Part shown: positions 22,390 to 32,010 of the stretch, one piece after another | How positions within the stretch are numbered: position 1 is the stretch's first letter | Layout of the letters: every line of letters begins with the position of its first letter | Assembly (NCBI GenBank): GCA_038501625.1 | Contig: JAZAYU010000008.1 | Span: 12,550,620-12,614,619 of the forward strand | DNA length: 64,000 nucleotides | Origin: Corbicula japonica | Lineage: Eukaryota; Mollusca; Bivalvia; Venerida; Cyrenidae | Direction of reading: 5' to 3' | Translations under genes and position numbers: made by a program | Notes under the pieces: generated by a model | Databases searched by the model: none | What the model saw: only the letters and a program-made list of their open reading frames with translations | What the model was told of the DNA's origin: nothing

Positions 22390-22391
22390 GA

Positions 22392-22447
<56 letters not shown>
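22390..22447. repeat. (GA)n microsatellite within the Naiad UTR
   Basis: About 28 GA units. The neighbouring outer copy of the same UTR has only a short purine seed at this place. Confidence 0.95.
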
Positions 22448-22831
22448 ATGTTTTATATATGTATGTCAATTCAAATAGGACGCCACAAACAATTAATAAA
22501 CAAGAGAACCTTTGGGGATACCGCCTTGGAACGGTCAGTGGCAAATCAAATTGCCACTGGGGGTTTAAACCAGGTTCTAGGGTGCACCAACCTCACACTT
22601 GCCCCAACAGGTTCTCATATCACAAAACAAGTACAAGTTGTCTTGGTGAAAAGACTCCAACCCACTTATCTGCTTAACAATGTTGCATGCAAAAGCACAC
22701 AAACATATAAAACATAAGAAGCTACTAAGAGCATTGCAAAGCCGAAAGGGGTACTCAATGATCTTACCGAGACCAGAGCTCCTGGAGTAAAATCAGCAAG
22801 AACACGATGACAGGGATAAAAGAAACAAATC

Positions 22832-22883
22832 GAGTTTCTAGGTTCTTTTAAGAAAAGATTTCCCCAATAACCTTCATAAACTC
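22832..22883 (-). promoter_or_regulatory. candidate SECIS element, directly after the stop codon
   Basis: In coding sense the TAA is followed by GAGTTT-ATGA-AGGTTATTGGGG-AAA, about 19 further bases ending AACCT, and then AG-AAACTC. This gives a lower stem (GAGTTT/AAACTC), the ATGA...GA non-Watson-Crick core, an upper stem starting AGGTT/AACCT, and unpaired A residues 12 nt after the core. These are the spacings expected of a eukaryotic SECIS. The lower stem is short and the upper stem needs bulges, so folding should be computed. A SECIS would recruit SBP2 and the Sec-specific elongation factor to decode the five UGAs. Related sequences are at 3964-4015 and 7181-7220. Confidence 0.5.
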
Positions 22884-25800
22884 TTAAACCCCTGCCACCG
22901 TCGTGCAACCAAAGAGGTAAGCATAATGATCAACTGTAGAAGGGTTAATCACCAGGCCTGCAGAGCGCTGTAAAATATCATGTTGGTAACCTTTCTTTTT
23001 AAATTTACAGATGGTTTTTACGAATAACCGGGAGAAATTAACACTGCCTTTAATCTTTTTAAGTTTATAAATGAAATCTCCATAAAAAACTGGTTGTGAA
23101 ATACCTTGTTGCAAAAGTGATTTTAAACTGCATTTGTATTTATGAATTAAATCTGGGTATCGGCGATAAAACTTGCAAAAGGTTTTCCTTAATTTGTGAT
23201 ACCGATAACCTTGTTTTAAGAGTTTTTCTGTAATGCAAAGATTACGTTCATTGAAATCATTAACATTGTTGCAAGCTCTTGAAAAGCGAACAAGCTGTGA
23301 GATATAAACCCCATAAGATATTGCACGGGGAACATCGCCGTCTAAAAACGGAAAATTTACTATATTAAAATTAAAATCATCTCTTTTATCATAACTTTTA
23401 GTAGTGACATAACCATTTTCAATGGATAGATTTAGATCGAGAAAGTTTGCTTGCTTTTCTGAAGTGTTCGCTTTGTTAAGTTGTAGTTCTTTGGGATAAA
23501 TCTTATTAACCAGTAATGGAAAATGGTTATTGTCTATATTTAATAAATCATCAAGGTACCTCGATGTGTTGTTAAAAGCTGTAATTATATCATCTTGATG
23601 TTCAGTAGAAAGAGATAACATAAAGTCTCTTTCATAACAGTATAAAAACAGATCAGCAACAAGGGGTGCACAATTAGTACCCATTGGGATGCCTATTACT
23701 TGTTTATAAATAGAGGTACCGAATCGAACATAAATATTATCCAGTAAGAAAGTTAGCGACTCTATAAGGTCTTGACAAGTCCATAACGTATAATTATCAT
23801 AAGAACAATCTGTAAAAAATGCCCTATGTTCATTACAAGCGATGAAGGTTTGATTTTCTCTAGCAAACGTTTTTTCAATGAGACTGGTTAGTTTGTCTCT
23901 TATTAAATTATGAGGGAGCGAAGTGTATAATGTTGAGAAATCATAAGTAGACAAACAGAACGCCCGAAAATTATTTGATTTAAGCTTTTTCAAAACGTCA
24001 TTTGAATTTTTAATCGACCAAAATAAATTTTTGCCAGAAGTTTCAAAAACCTTATCACAATACCTAATTACGTGTTCTTTTATAGCTGTAAGACAAGATG
24101 TTAAGAGCACGGATAATTTAGTAGTAGTGCAAGAACTAGAGTTAGCAATAAATCTTGCTTTATACGGTGTTTTATGCATTTTAGGTAACCAATACATAGT
24201 AGGTACTTTGTCTTGTTTCGGCTCAATACTGATTCTAAATTTTGTAATTTGTAGAGTGTGTGCAGTAACAATATCACTCTCAGATGAAGAAGTCAGTATA
24301 TAAGCATTAGTGCTGTTCAGTTCTTCAGTTTGAATATTAATATAGTGTATTCGTCACACTATAATTACATTATTAGAAGCCTTATCAGCAGGTGTTAAAA
24401 CAAATCTGTTATGAAAGTCTTGAATTCCTTTTTTCAAATGACGAAAGTTAAAACGAGGTCGAGGTGGTAATAAAGCAATGTTTCTTTCATAAAATGATAT
24501 ACGGGTGTCAATTATTTTGAATATGTGCTTTTTCCAGTTAGAAAGTGCATTAGGCTCGGCATGTTCTCTTTTGCACCATTTATTGCAAAATAAGTTCAAA
24601 GACTCAGCAATTTCTGCACGGCATGCATTAAAGTCAATTTTGGATGATATTCTATATTTGGGACCTTTAGAAATTAAATTACGAATTCTAGAGTCTTTGA
24701 TTAAATTAAGATCACCGGTAACAATATGACCGGCAGGCTTATAGCAATATTTAGAAGTTAAACACTCTCAAGATTTTGGTGTATTTTCAATGATCTGTAA
24801 ATCCGATGTAATTTTATTGTAATTAAAAATAATATTTCTAGTTGGTTTGTTGTATTTATAACAAACCATAGGCGATTCAGTATTCTTAAAATAAATAGGA
24901 ACAGCCGATTGAACTCTTTTATCTTTAAATATACTAGGAAGGTCAATAAAATCTATTCCTTTATTTAAAAAAGAAATTTTAAGGAAATGTCTTTGATGGT
25001 CCGATTCCAAGTCAATATGCGGCCTGAGAACATGCCGAGTATAACACTGAATAAGACTAGCAACCTCGTAAAATGGATGGGTTCTAATGACGATGTCGTC
25101 GGCTTCCTCATCCAGATTCTGCAGACTTGATAAAGAAAGAGAAGCCAACCTAGATAGCATAGCGTGTCTGCCAGATTGTTTTAAAATAATATGTAGGTCA
25201 TGAATAGAACAACGAATACGTGATTTTCTTTTTATGTTTCTATTAGTTCTGCTTCCGTGCGACCTCGATTTTCTTTTACGTATTTCAAGTAATTCAAAGA
25301 CGTCATAATTAGGATTTTTAGAAATGTTGCCTTCTTGATAAATATTATCATTTAAACCAAGTGGGTAAGGAGTTTGTAATTTTTTAATCCATTTCTGCTC
25401 CGAAACGAGCCTGGCCCTGATTTTAAATGCTCTTGAAGCAGTGCTGTCAAATGTAAGATTTTCTACTGGTTGAACGGAAATATTTTGTAAACGGTGTCCT
25501 GAATGCTTAAAGTGTTGGTATAAAAATGTTTTAAATTTGCTGTTGTTTCGAATTTTAGAACAATGTTGTCCAAAACGTGTTTTTAAAGGGCGACCTGTTT
25601 GTCCCACATATTGAATACCACAGTTATTAGAATTTCAAGTTAAAACGTAAACAATATTATCAGTTCGTCAGTCTATATCATTATTAATGTTAACTGAGAA
25701 AGTTCTGCCGTTAACTGTGGATTTAATGATAGAATTACAATTCAAATAATCACAGCATCTGCACCTCTTAGAATTTCACTTGAAAATAGAAGGATAAGGT

Positions 25801-26087
25801 CTGCGTCTTCCGTCATTCAATTTATTTGTTGTAGAAATATCATACTTTCGAAGAATAGGCGATTTTAAAGGTGAAAGAGTAATTTTTAAATTGTTTTTAA
25901 ATAAATTAGTACAATGAACCCTCTGCAGACCTGTCATATTGATTGCCGAAGATAAATTGCGTGATAAACGAACCGAAGGCTGCAGACTTTTAAAAGATTT
26001 AATTTTATGCGGTGTTTGGACAGAAGACGCAGAAGATAGCCTTATTGGAGAAAGATTGATTTTCAATATTTTATTTTGTGCTGCCAT
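22884..26087 (-). CDS. Naiad-type retroelement protein: GIY-YIG endonuclease + reverse transcriptase, with five in-frame UGA (putative Sec)
   Basis: One frame of 1067 codons runs from ATG 26087 (MAAQNKILK) to TAA 22884, with no TAA or TAG inside. Order: a basic N-terminus; a Cys-rich segment (CRCCDYLNC, about residues 107-115); GIY-YIG endonuclease (VYVLT 146-150, GIQYVG 157-162, then GRPLKTRFGQH); a helical middle (CSIHDLHIILKQSGRHA); a linker with the C-x-C motif (440-442); then RT with YWLPKMHKTPYKARFI from 632, motif A YDFSTLYT (715), motif B GIPMGTN (799) and catalytic YLDD (844-847). N-terminal endonuclease plus C-terminal RT is the permuted Naiad order, not the canonical Penelope one. 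UGA codons fall at residues 104, 140, 151, 440 and 578 (25776, 25668, 25635, 24768, 24354). Their contexts FK-U-NSK, DID-U-RTD, VLT-U-NSNNC, KS-U-EC and IIV-U-RR are sites where Cys is expected. If UGA meant stop, the protein would end at residue 103. Multi-Sec Naiads have been reported from clams. Confidence 0.87.
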
Positions 26088-26408
26088 AATGAAATATGTA
26101 GAAAGAATACCATTATATGATCAGCGACTTTAGGTTGCATTGAATTTGTCAAGTGACGTCACAACGTAATACGTGTATAGACAGTAAAGCGCGCTAAACA
26201 CTATATTCTATAAATAGCACGCTGATCAATGTCCATAAATATTAACGTCCTGAATCACTGATCCCAAAGGAATGGGACTGTAAAAAGAGTACTAAAATAC
26301 ACCAAAATGACCAATTCTGGTTCCAGAAAGCGTATAATAATAAATCAATTTAAACGCAACAGAAAGTCGGTGAAAATATAACCTTCAATGTGGTATATAA
26401 TAGTAAAT
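26088..26408 (-). other. Naiad 5' leader
   Basis: Region upstream of the ATG in coding sense. No ORF. Contains AAGTGACGTCAC near 26150 (a CRE-like palindrome, TGACGTCA) and AT-rich DNA. Its boundary with the SINE-like core at 26409 is approximate. Confidence 0.45.
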
Positions 26409-26532
26409 GAGTGAGTGGGGAGGGGGTGTGGAAAGTGAATGTCAAATGTAGTCCCTGAGGGATGAAAAGATAACAGTATTGAATGTAAGTACGGGGAATT
26501 GTTTTACGGCCGCCACACAGCACATACACAAC
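26409..26532 (-). repeat. SINE-like core copy, inverted
   Basis: Reads GAGTGGGGAGGGGG, CCCTGAGGGATGAAAAGATA, ACAGTATTGAATG, GTACGGGGA and TTTTACGGCCGCCACACAG, the reverse complement of the block at 7960-8085. In both places it adjoins a Naiad terminal repeat. Confidence 0.6.
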
Positions 26533-26540
26533 TACTGTGA

Positions 26541-26594
26541 TTATAAAAAGGTGAAATATGCATATCAGGAATCGCCACATTCAGAAAAAACAGC
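26541..26594 (-). repeat. Naiad terminal repeat fragment at the far end
   Basis: AAAAAGGTGAAATATGCATA and the following text to AAAAAACAGC are identical to 22143-22191. This is the other boundary of the nested insertion. Confidence 0.85.
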
Positions 26595-29443
26595 ATCAGT
26601 ATCGCGAAAAGGGAAATCGGTAGTAGACTATATTTGCATACCTCATGACAATTTAAAAAAGTACAAAGACTTTGCGGTATTAACAGTTAGTTCTATAGTT
26701 GATCAGCATAACTTGCATGGATATATTGGTGAGCGGTCCAGGCTACCCGCTCACAATGTACTATTAACCGAGTTTACGATGACGTCAGTTGAACATAACG
26801 GTTTAAATGGCCATTCTAGTCGGGATAGTACTCGCCATAGATTTAAATTGAATAGAATACCTGCCGATTTTATGGAAAGTGAGCTTTCTAGGTACGCAAT
26901 TCATGAAATAATAGAGCGCATTGAACAATGTAGGGAAACATAAAATTATATTGACTCAATATATGAGAAACTATGTGACGTCATTCTTAATGAAATGAAT
27001 GTTAAACTTTCAAAATATAGTTCTTCACATTCAACTAATAAACGCTAAAAAATAGAAAACCCTATTGGGACGAGAACTTATCTGAGCTTTGGAACGATAT
27101 GCGTAAAAAAGAGCAGGATTTCATTAAATGCAGTGGAAGTAGACGCTTAAAATTGAGGTTGCACGAAAAATATACGCATGCAAGGGATATTTTTGACAAA
27201 ACGTTGAAAAATTATGAACGTAAATATAGACAAAACGTTTGTGCAGAAATCGAAGAAATGTCTACTGATAACCCGAAGGATTTCTGGGATAAAATTAAAA
27301 CACTGGGCCCGAGAAAGAGCAATACTATACCCGTCGAAATTATAGATAACCAGGGTAATATAACAAGAAATGAAAATGAAGTCTTCGAGCGATGGAAAAC
27401 TGATTTTGAAAAACTGTATAATTGTACAGATCAGGGTGAATTTGACCAGAGATTTTATAATGATGTAAAAACTCATAAACAATTACTAGAGGAGGCGATG
27501 CTTGACCCTTGATATGAAACAAACACTTATTTAAATATAAATATAAGCATAGAGGAAATAACACGGGTGGTAATGAACGCAAAATCGCATTCGGCCAGTG
27601 GATACGACCAAATCCCGTACACTGTGTTAAAATTTCCTGCGGTTATATGTGCTATTCATCAGCTGTTTCAACTGATATTTGACTCATCTTTGATTCCGTC
27701 TGTGTGGAGGAAGTCAGTCATATGCCCGATCCTTAAAGACAGTTCATCTGACCCAAGAATTCCCATGAACTATCGCGGCATTAGTCTCCTCTCGTGTCTT
27801 AATAAACTGTACACTTCCTTTATGAACAAACGTCTCATTAAATATCTCGAAAATGAGCACATTCTTGCTGATGAGCAAAATGGATTTCGGCCTGACCGAT
27901 CTTGTCAAGACCACATTTTTACATTGAACAGTGTTATAAGAAATAATTCACAAGTGTTCACCAGTTTCATAGACCTACGGAAATGCTTTGATTTTATCGA
28001 TAGATATATCATGTTATACAAACTCTTGTTAAATAAAGTAGACGGGAAAATGTATAAGTCAATTAAAACTATTTATCAACATACCTCTTCATGTGTGAGA
28101 ATTAATGGGAAATACACCGAGTGGTTCAACTGTAAATCCGGGGTGAAACAAGGGGATAATATTTCGCCGACAATATTTTCCATTTTCGTAAACGACCTTG
28201 TACAAGAAGTGAATGATCTCAACCTGGGAGTTGACATCGGGGGCTCGAAACTATCGATACTGCTTTATGCGGATGACATCGTTCTGATCTCCAGCTCAGC
28301 GCAAGATTTGCAACAAATGCTCAACGTATTGCATAACTGGTGTAAAAAATGGAAAGTTCTTATAAATACAGACAAATCAAAATGTGTCCATTTTCGCAAT
28401 AAATACCACAGACTGATCATCAGTTTTTAATTGGTTTAAATGTCCTAGAAACCGTTAAAACATATAAATATTTAGGTGTTATTTTTCATTGTAATGGAGA
28501 TTTCTCCGCTTACTGCGATGTGCTGTCGAAAGCTGCAGGTAGAGCGCTGGGAAAAATTATATCAAAACTACATTCACTGAAAGACTTTGGATTTAAATCG
28601 TTTGAAAAACTGTTCAACGCATGTGTTGTCCCGATCTTAGATTACAGTGCAGGGGTCTGGGGCCTTAAAAGGTACCAATCGATTGACAATGTTCAAAACC
28701 GTGCCATGCGTTATTTTTTAGGGGTCCATAGGTTCGCACCTACTCTTGCGATAATTGGAGATACTGGTTGGATTCCCGCATATTACCGTCGGTGGATATC
28801 CGTTATTCGCCTCTGGAATAGACTGTGTACTCTCAACGATAACAGAATAACTAAGAAAGCTTTTAATCTTGATTATCAAAATCAACCACTTATTAAAAAT
28901 TGGTGCACTGATTTTAAAGCAATACTTCAAATACTAGACTTAAGTATACATTTTGACAATAAATCAGTTATAAGTATGGTTACCGCGAATAGTAAAATAA
29001 CAGATCATTATTCTAGTATTTGGAGTGCTGATATTACTAAAGTGTCAAAACTTAGAACATATGTGACATTTAAAAGTATATTTAAAACAGAAGATTATTT
29101 ACTAATCAATCTTAAGAAAAATGATCGCTCTTTGTTAGCTCAATTTAGATGTGGAGTCCTCCCATTGAGAATTGAAACTGGACGATATGTAGGTGAGGCT
29201 GTGGAAAATAGACTGTGTTTATTATGTGATGAACATCTAGTTGAAAATGAAAGTCACTTTTTAATATCCTAGAAATATTATGAAAACCTGAGAAGAGACT
29301 GTTTGATAAATATATTATATAACCATGCTAACCAACCTGCAGATAGACAGTTGTGTGTTTTAGTACAAAATCACCCAAGGCAACTTGCAAAATATCTTAC
29401 AAAAGCCTACTTAAAAAGAAGAAATTATTTGTTTAGAAACTGA
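26595..29443 (+). pseudogene. LINE ORF2 3' part: end of APE domain, reverse transcriptase, C-terminal zinc-knuckle region
   Basis: Resumes the interrupted ORF2 with SVSRKGKSVVDYICIP and LPAHN (the final APE motif is usually PDH). It passes through a spacer and gives an RT with PVWRKS-type fingers (27700), NYRGISLLS, FTSFIDLRKCFDF (motif A), GVKQGDNISPTIFSIF (motif B) and LLYADDIVLIS (motif C, 28263-28295). A thumb/connection region (YKYLGVIF, LSKAAGRALGK) and a C-terminal RCGVLPLRIE...CLLC...ESHF knuckle follow. Lesions: TAA 26941, TAA near 27046 with a frame shift, TGA 27510, a frame shift near 28420, and TAG 29270 replacing a knuckle Cys. The frame ends at TGA 29441-29443. It is an APE-type LINE, clade not determined. 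RT copies the element's RNA into nicked DNA. Confidence 0.85.
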
Positions 29444-29665
29444 CTGATTTGATTTTATTTTTATTGATTTGTTTAATTTCCAAATTTAAATATAAAATCT
29501 TGAAAATTCTAATTTAACTGTCATGTGAAGAGAATACAAATTAATGTTTTCAGAAAGTGACTTATAGACCCATTGGGTCGGGTGTCTTTTATATTTTGTA
29601 TTATTGCATTACATGTATATGTTGCTTGTACACATGTCACTATAATAAAAGAATACTTAAATACA
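29444..29665 (+). mobile_element. LINE 3' untranslated tail
   Basis: AT-rich tail with GACCCATTGGGTC and AATAAAAG near 29645. The precise 3' end is not obvious; there is no long poly-A. Confidence 0.4.
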
Positions 29666-29688
29666 AGTGTTAGCCAAATCATGAAAAA

Positions 29689-29957
29689 TGCCTATCATTT
29701 TATTTTCTAAAGATTTTTTTCAGATTTTCCCTTCTAGATTTTACGGAAGGAATTTGAGAATGTTTGGAGTTTAAGCGAAACCAAAAAGGTTTACTTCATT
29801 GTCCTGATCAACCAACGAATGTCTTATGCCTATCATTATATTTTCTAGAAAAACATTTCTAATTTACCTTGATAGCTTTTACGGAAGGAAGTTGAGGGTG
29901 TTTCGAATTTTAAAAAGTTTTAATTCATTGTCCTGATCAACCAACGAATGTCTTAAA
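29689..29957. repeat. two tandem copies of a roughly 140-bp unit
   Basis: GCCTATCATTTTATTTTCTA ... GTCCTGATCAACCAACGAAT is repeated from about 29829, ending with the same CCTGATCAACCAACGAATGT. Copies differ by substitutions and a small indel. Confidence 0.8.
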
Positions 29958-31537
29958 ACTACAATTTCTCTCCTAAAATCATGCAAAACGATTTCTTTTA
30001 ATTCATCATAAAGGATTCGTTTTTTGTTCAGGTTACACAATGGGACCTTACGTGCGTGTAATTATTGTTCCGATACAATTTGGAGTACTCTTTTATTTGA
30101 TCATTTCATAATTCACCTATTTCAACAATGTTGTCCTGAAAACAGGTCAACTTATGCAGATTTTCAATATCATTTAACCTTTATGTAACTGATGCACTTG
30201 AAATTTAGTACTTATGTTACTCTTTGCTTAACTATTTTTGTTCTTGAGTGCAAAAGTTTGTAGTTCGAAATTTATTAACATCAATCAAAATTTTCAGATT
30301 TGTTTAAATACCTTCATACTTTTACACTCTTGTATTACACGATTACGATAACCCCATGTTTGCCTAAAAGATTAATTTTATTATATAATAACAATTAATT
30401 AATTGCATTTAGATTCTGACATGTAATCGACAGAATACGGTCACTTTTGAAAATTCAAGAACATTTAATCGCAAGTGTAGCAACTGATACATGCCATAAA
30501 AAATCTGTTATCGTCGTTTACTTTTCTATTACACATCGATTACTTTGATGGAAATATATAACTTGGCGATTTGTGCCGCCTTTCTCCTGATCTGTCTCCC
30601 AAGCGCAGAAAGGTGTTAATCCTTTTGAAAAAGTTACAAACCATATTCTTTTCAGCACGAGGCTTGAGCTAAAATGTTTAATTGTGTGAAAATTCAATAG
30701 TTAATTTACGATAAGCATGGTTTAATACCTTGCACTTATCAGTTCGCCATTCTCATTTATTTATTTGTTTATTAAATTTTCAGTCTGCACATTAGTAGTA
30801 ATAATGTGGGATAAAAGGTTTTTAGAAGGTTTTAGAATACCACCGGATTCTCTTATCCAAAGAAAGACAGTCAAAGGCAGCGTTCATCCGAAGAATCTGA
30901 AGACACAACCTAAATTTCTTTGATTATTGTTTGAATTACAAAATTTATAAACGTTTTCTGATATATTTTGTTAAAAAACGTATGTATTAATTTGCCCTTT
31001 GTATATATCGTAAATTCTTTATTATAAACACGTGCGCATCAATTGCTCACATGAAAGTGACTTATCAATAAACGAGATACCCAAAGTACACAAAATCTTA
31101 CGATTTATTTTGTAACAATTTAAACGTTTAATTTGTCATCTAGAAATAAGCGAGCCCTGTTTTGATGCATGGCACACAATCGGTTTTTACAAAGTATTTT
31201 GATCTGAAGATTCAAGAAGCGCAAAACGGTAAGAACACGCTGAACTTTTCACGAGGAGTGTCACTGGCGTTTTTGCAATGAATAGTGAAAATAAAAAGTT
31301 CGCATTGCTAAAATGCTTAGTTCTTATAAACTTTGATACGAAAATAAATAGAGAATCAACAACAAAAACTAAAGAAAACATATGTACTTTGTTTTAATCG
31401 ACGAGATGCCTAGATCGTAATTGCATTATGTTTTGAGGATTAAGTAGGATTTCAATTGCTAATTCACGCATTTATCCGAACCTGCATATTTTGGGGACAT
31501 TTTCTGATGTTCTTCTTCTTCCTATTATTTTTAATAC

Positions 31538-31577
<40 letters not shown>

Positions 31578-31890
31578 GTTATTATAACTGGTTAAACAAA
31601 AGAGCGACTGAGCGACTTATATTTAGCACTATTTTATTTGATGATTAGAATCCGATGTGAGCTTCTGTCTTTCTTAAATGACAAAAATAATAATAATAAT
31701 TGACTTTGACAAATTCGGTAAAGATGTACAGAGAAACTACAAGTTCATTCTTGATCAATCGCTTTCATAATAATATCATGCTAAGTGCGTGCAAAAGGAA
31801 GTGCTTTTTTATTGGTTTAGGGAAGGAGGATAGGTATTTGGGTGTTTAAATTAAAAAGCATATATCTTCAGTCATAAGGAGTACACTCAG
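29958..31890. other. upstream of tyrosinase gene; no other gene seen
   Basis: AT-rich intergenic DNA. An (ATT)n microsatellite lies at about 31539-31576 and a short AAT run at 31686. No TATA box can be assigned with confidence. The bases just before the tyrosinase ATG (ACACTCAG) could be a splice acceptor, so a non-coding first exon may lie here. Confidence 0.4.
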
Positions 31891-32010
31891 ATGGCGTGTT
31901 TAGAGTACTGCAGCCTTCTGCTTTTGTATTTGCCCATTTCTTGGGCTTCAACTTTTATTTATGAGCAGAGATTACCTCTTTCGGTTAGGGAATGCTTTGA
32001 TAAGGCAAAG
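31891..32010 (+). CDS. tyrosinase exon 1 (signal peptide)
   Basis: Forty codons beginning MACLEYCSLLLLYLPIS, then PLSVRECFDK, the start of the molluscan tyrosinase N-terminal region. Donor AAG|GTAGGA. The 4.5-kb intron that follows carries the 33.6-36.5 kb minisatellite. Confidence 0.75.

Larger units (their letters stand above)
22315..22883 (-). repeat. Naiad 3' UTR / inner terminal repeat
   Basis: Continuous with the ORF stop. In coding sense it holds the candidate SECIS, a region conserved in all copies (TTTGCATGCAACATTGTT; GTGAGGTTGGTGCACCC), the stem CAGTGGCAA/TTGCCACTG with a 6-nt loop (about 22536-22559), a smaller ACCG/CGGT stem, and a (CT)n run (22390-22447 as GA on the plus strand). 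Confidence 0.85.
22143..26594 (-). mobile_element. nearly intact Naiad-type Penelope-like retroelement, nested in a LINE
   Basis: The element is bounded by direct repeats of its own terminal sequence: 22143-22191 and 26541-26594 share AAAAAGGTGAAATATGCATA and the text that follows. In coding sense (minus strand) it consists of a partial terminal repeat fused to a SINE-like core, a 5' leader, one long ORF (26087-22884), a 3' UTR with a candidate SECIS, the hairpin and (GA)n tract (22883-22315), and then a second, truncated terminal copy (22314-22143). The partial tandem ends are the pseudo-LTR arrangement known in Penelope-like elements. It interrupts the LINE endonuclease between SPVK and SVSRKG, with a few LINE codons apparently lost. 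Confidence 0.85.

Noticed and set aside
22286..22717. 143-aa plus-strand ORF across the Naiad terminal repeats
   Set aside because: Antisense to the element's UTR and containing the GA tract; the amino-acid pattern simply reflects the repeat.
22315..22883. Hammerhead ribozyme in the Naiad UTR
   Set aside because: No CUGANGA plus GAAA core seen in either strand of the UTR; the conserved hairpin has a different shape.
24031..24303. Plus-strand ORF and other ORFs antisense to the Naiad gene
   Set aside because: Shadows of the minus-strand coding frame.
22884..26087. Treating the five UGAs as ordinary nonsense mutations of a pseudogene
   Set aside because: No TAA/TAG or frame shift in 1067 codons, all five at Cys-like positions, two shared with another copy, and a SECIS-like hairpin follows. 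Still a hypothesis until aligned.
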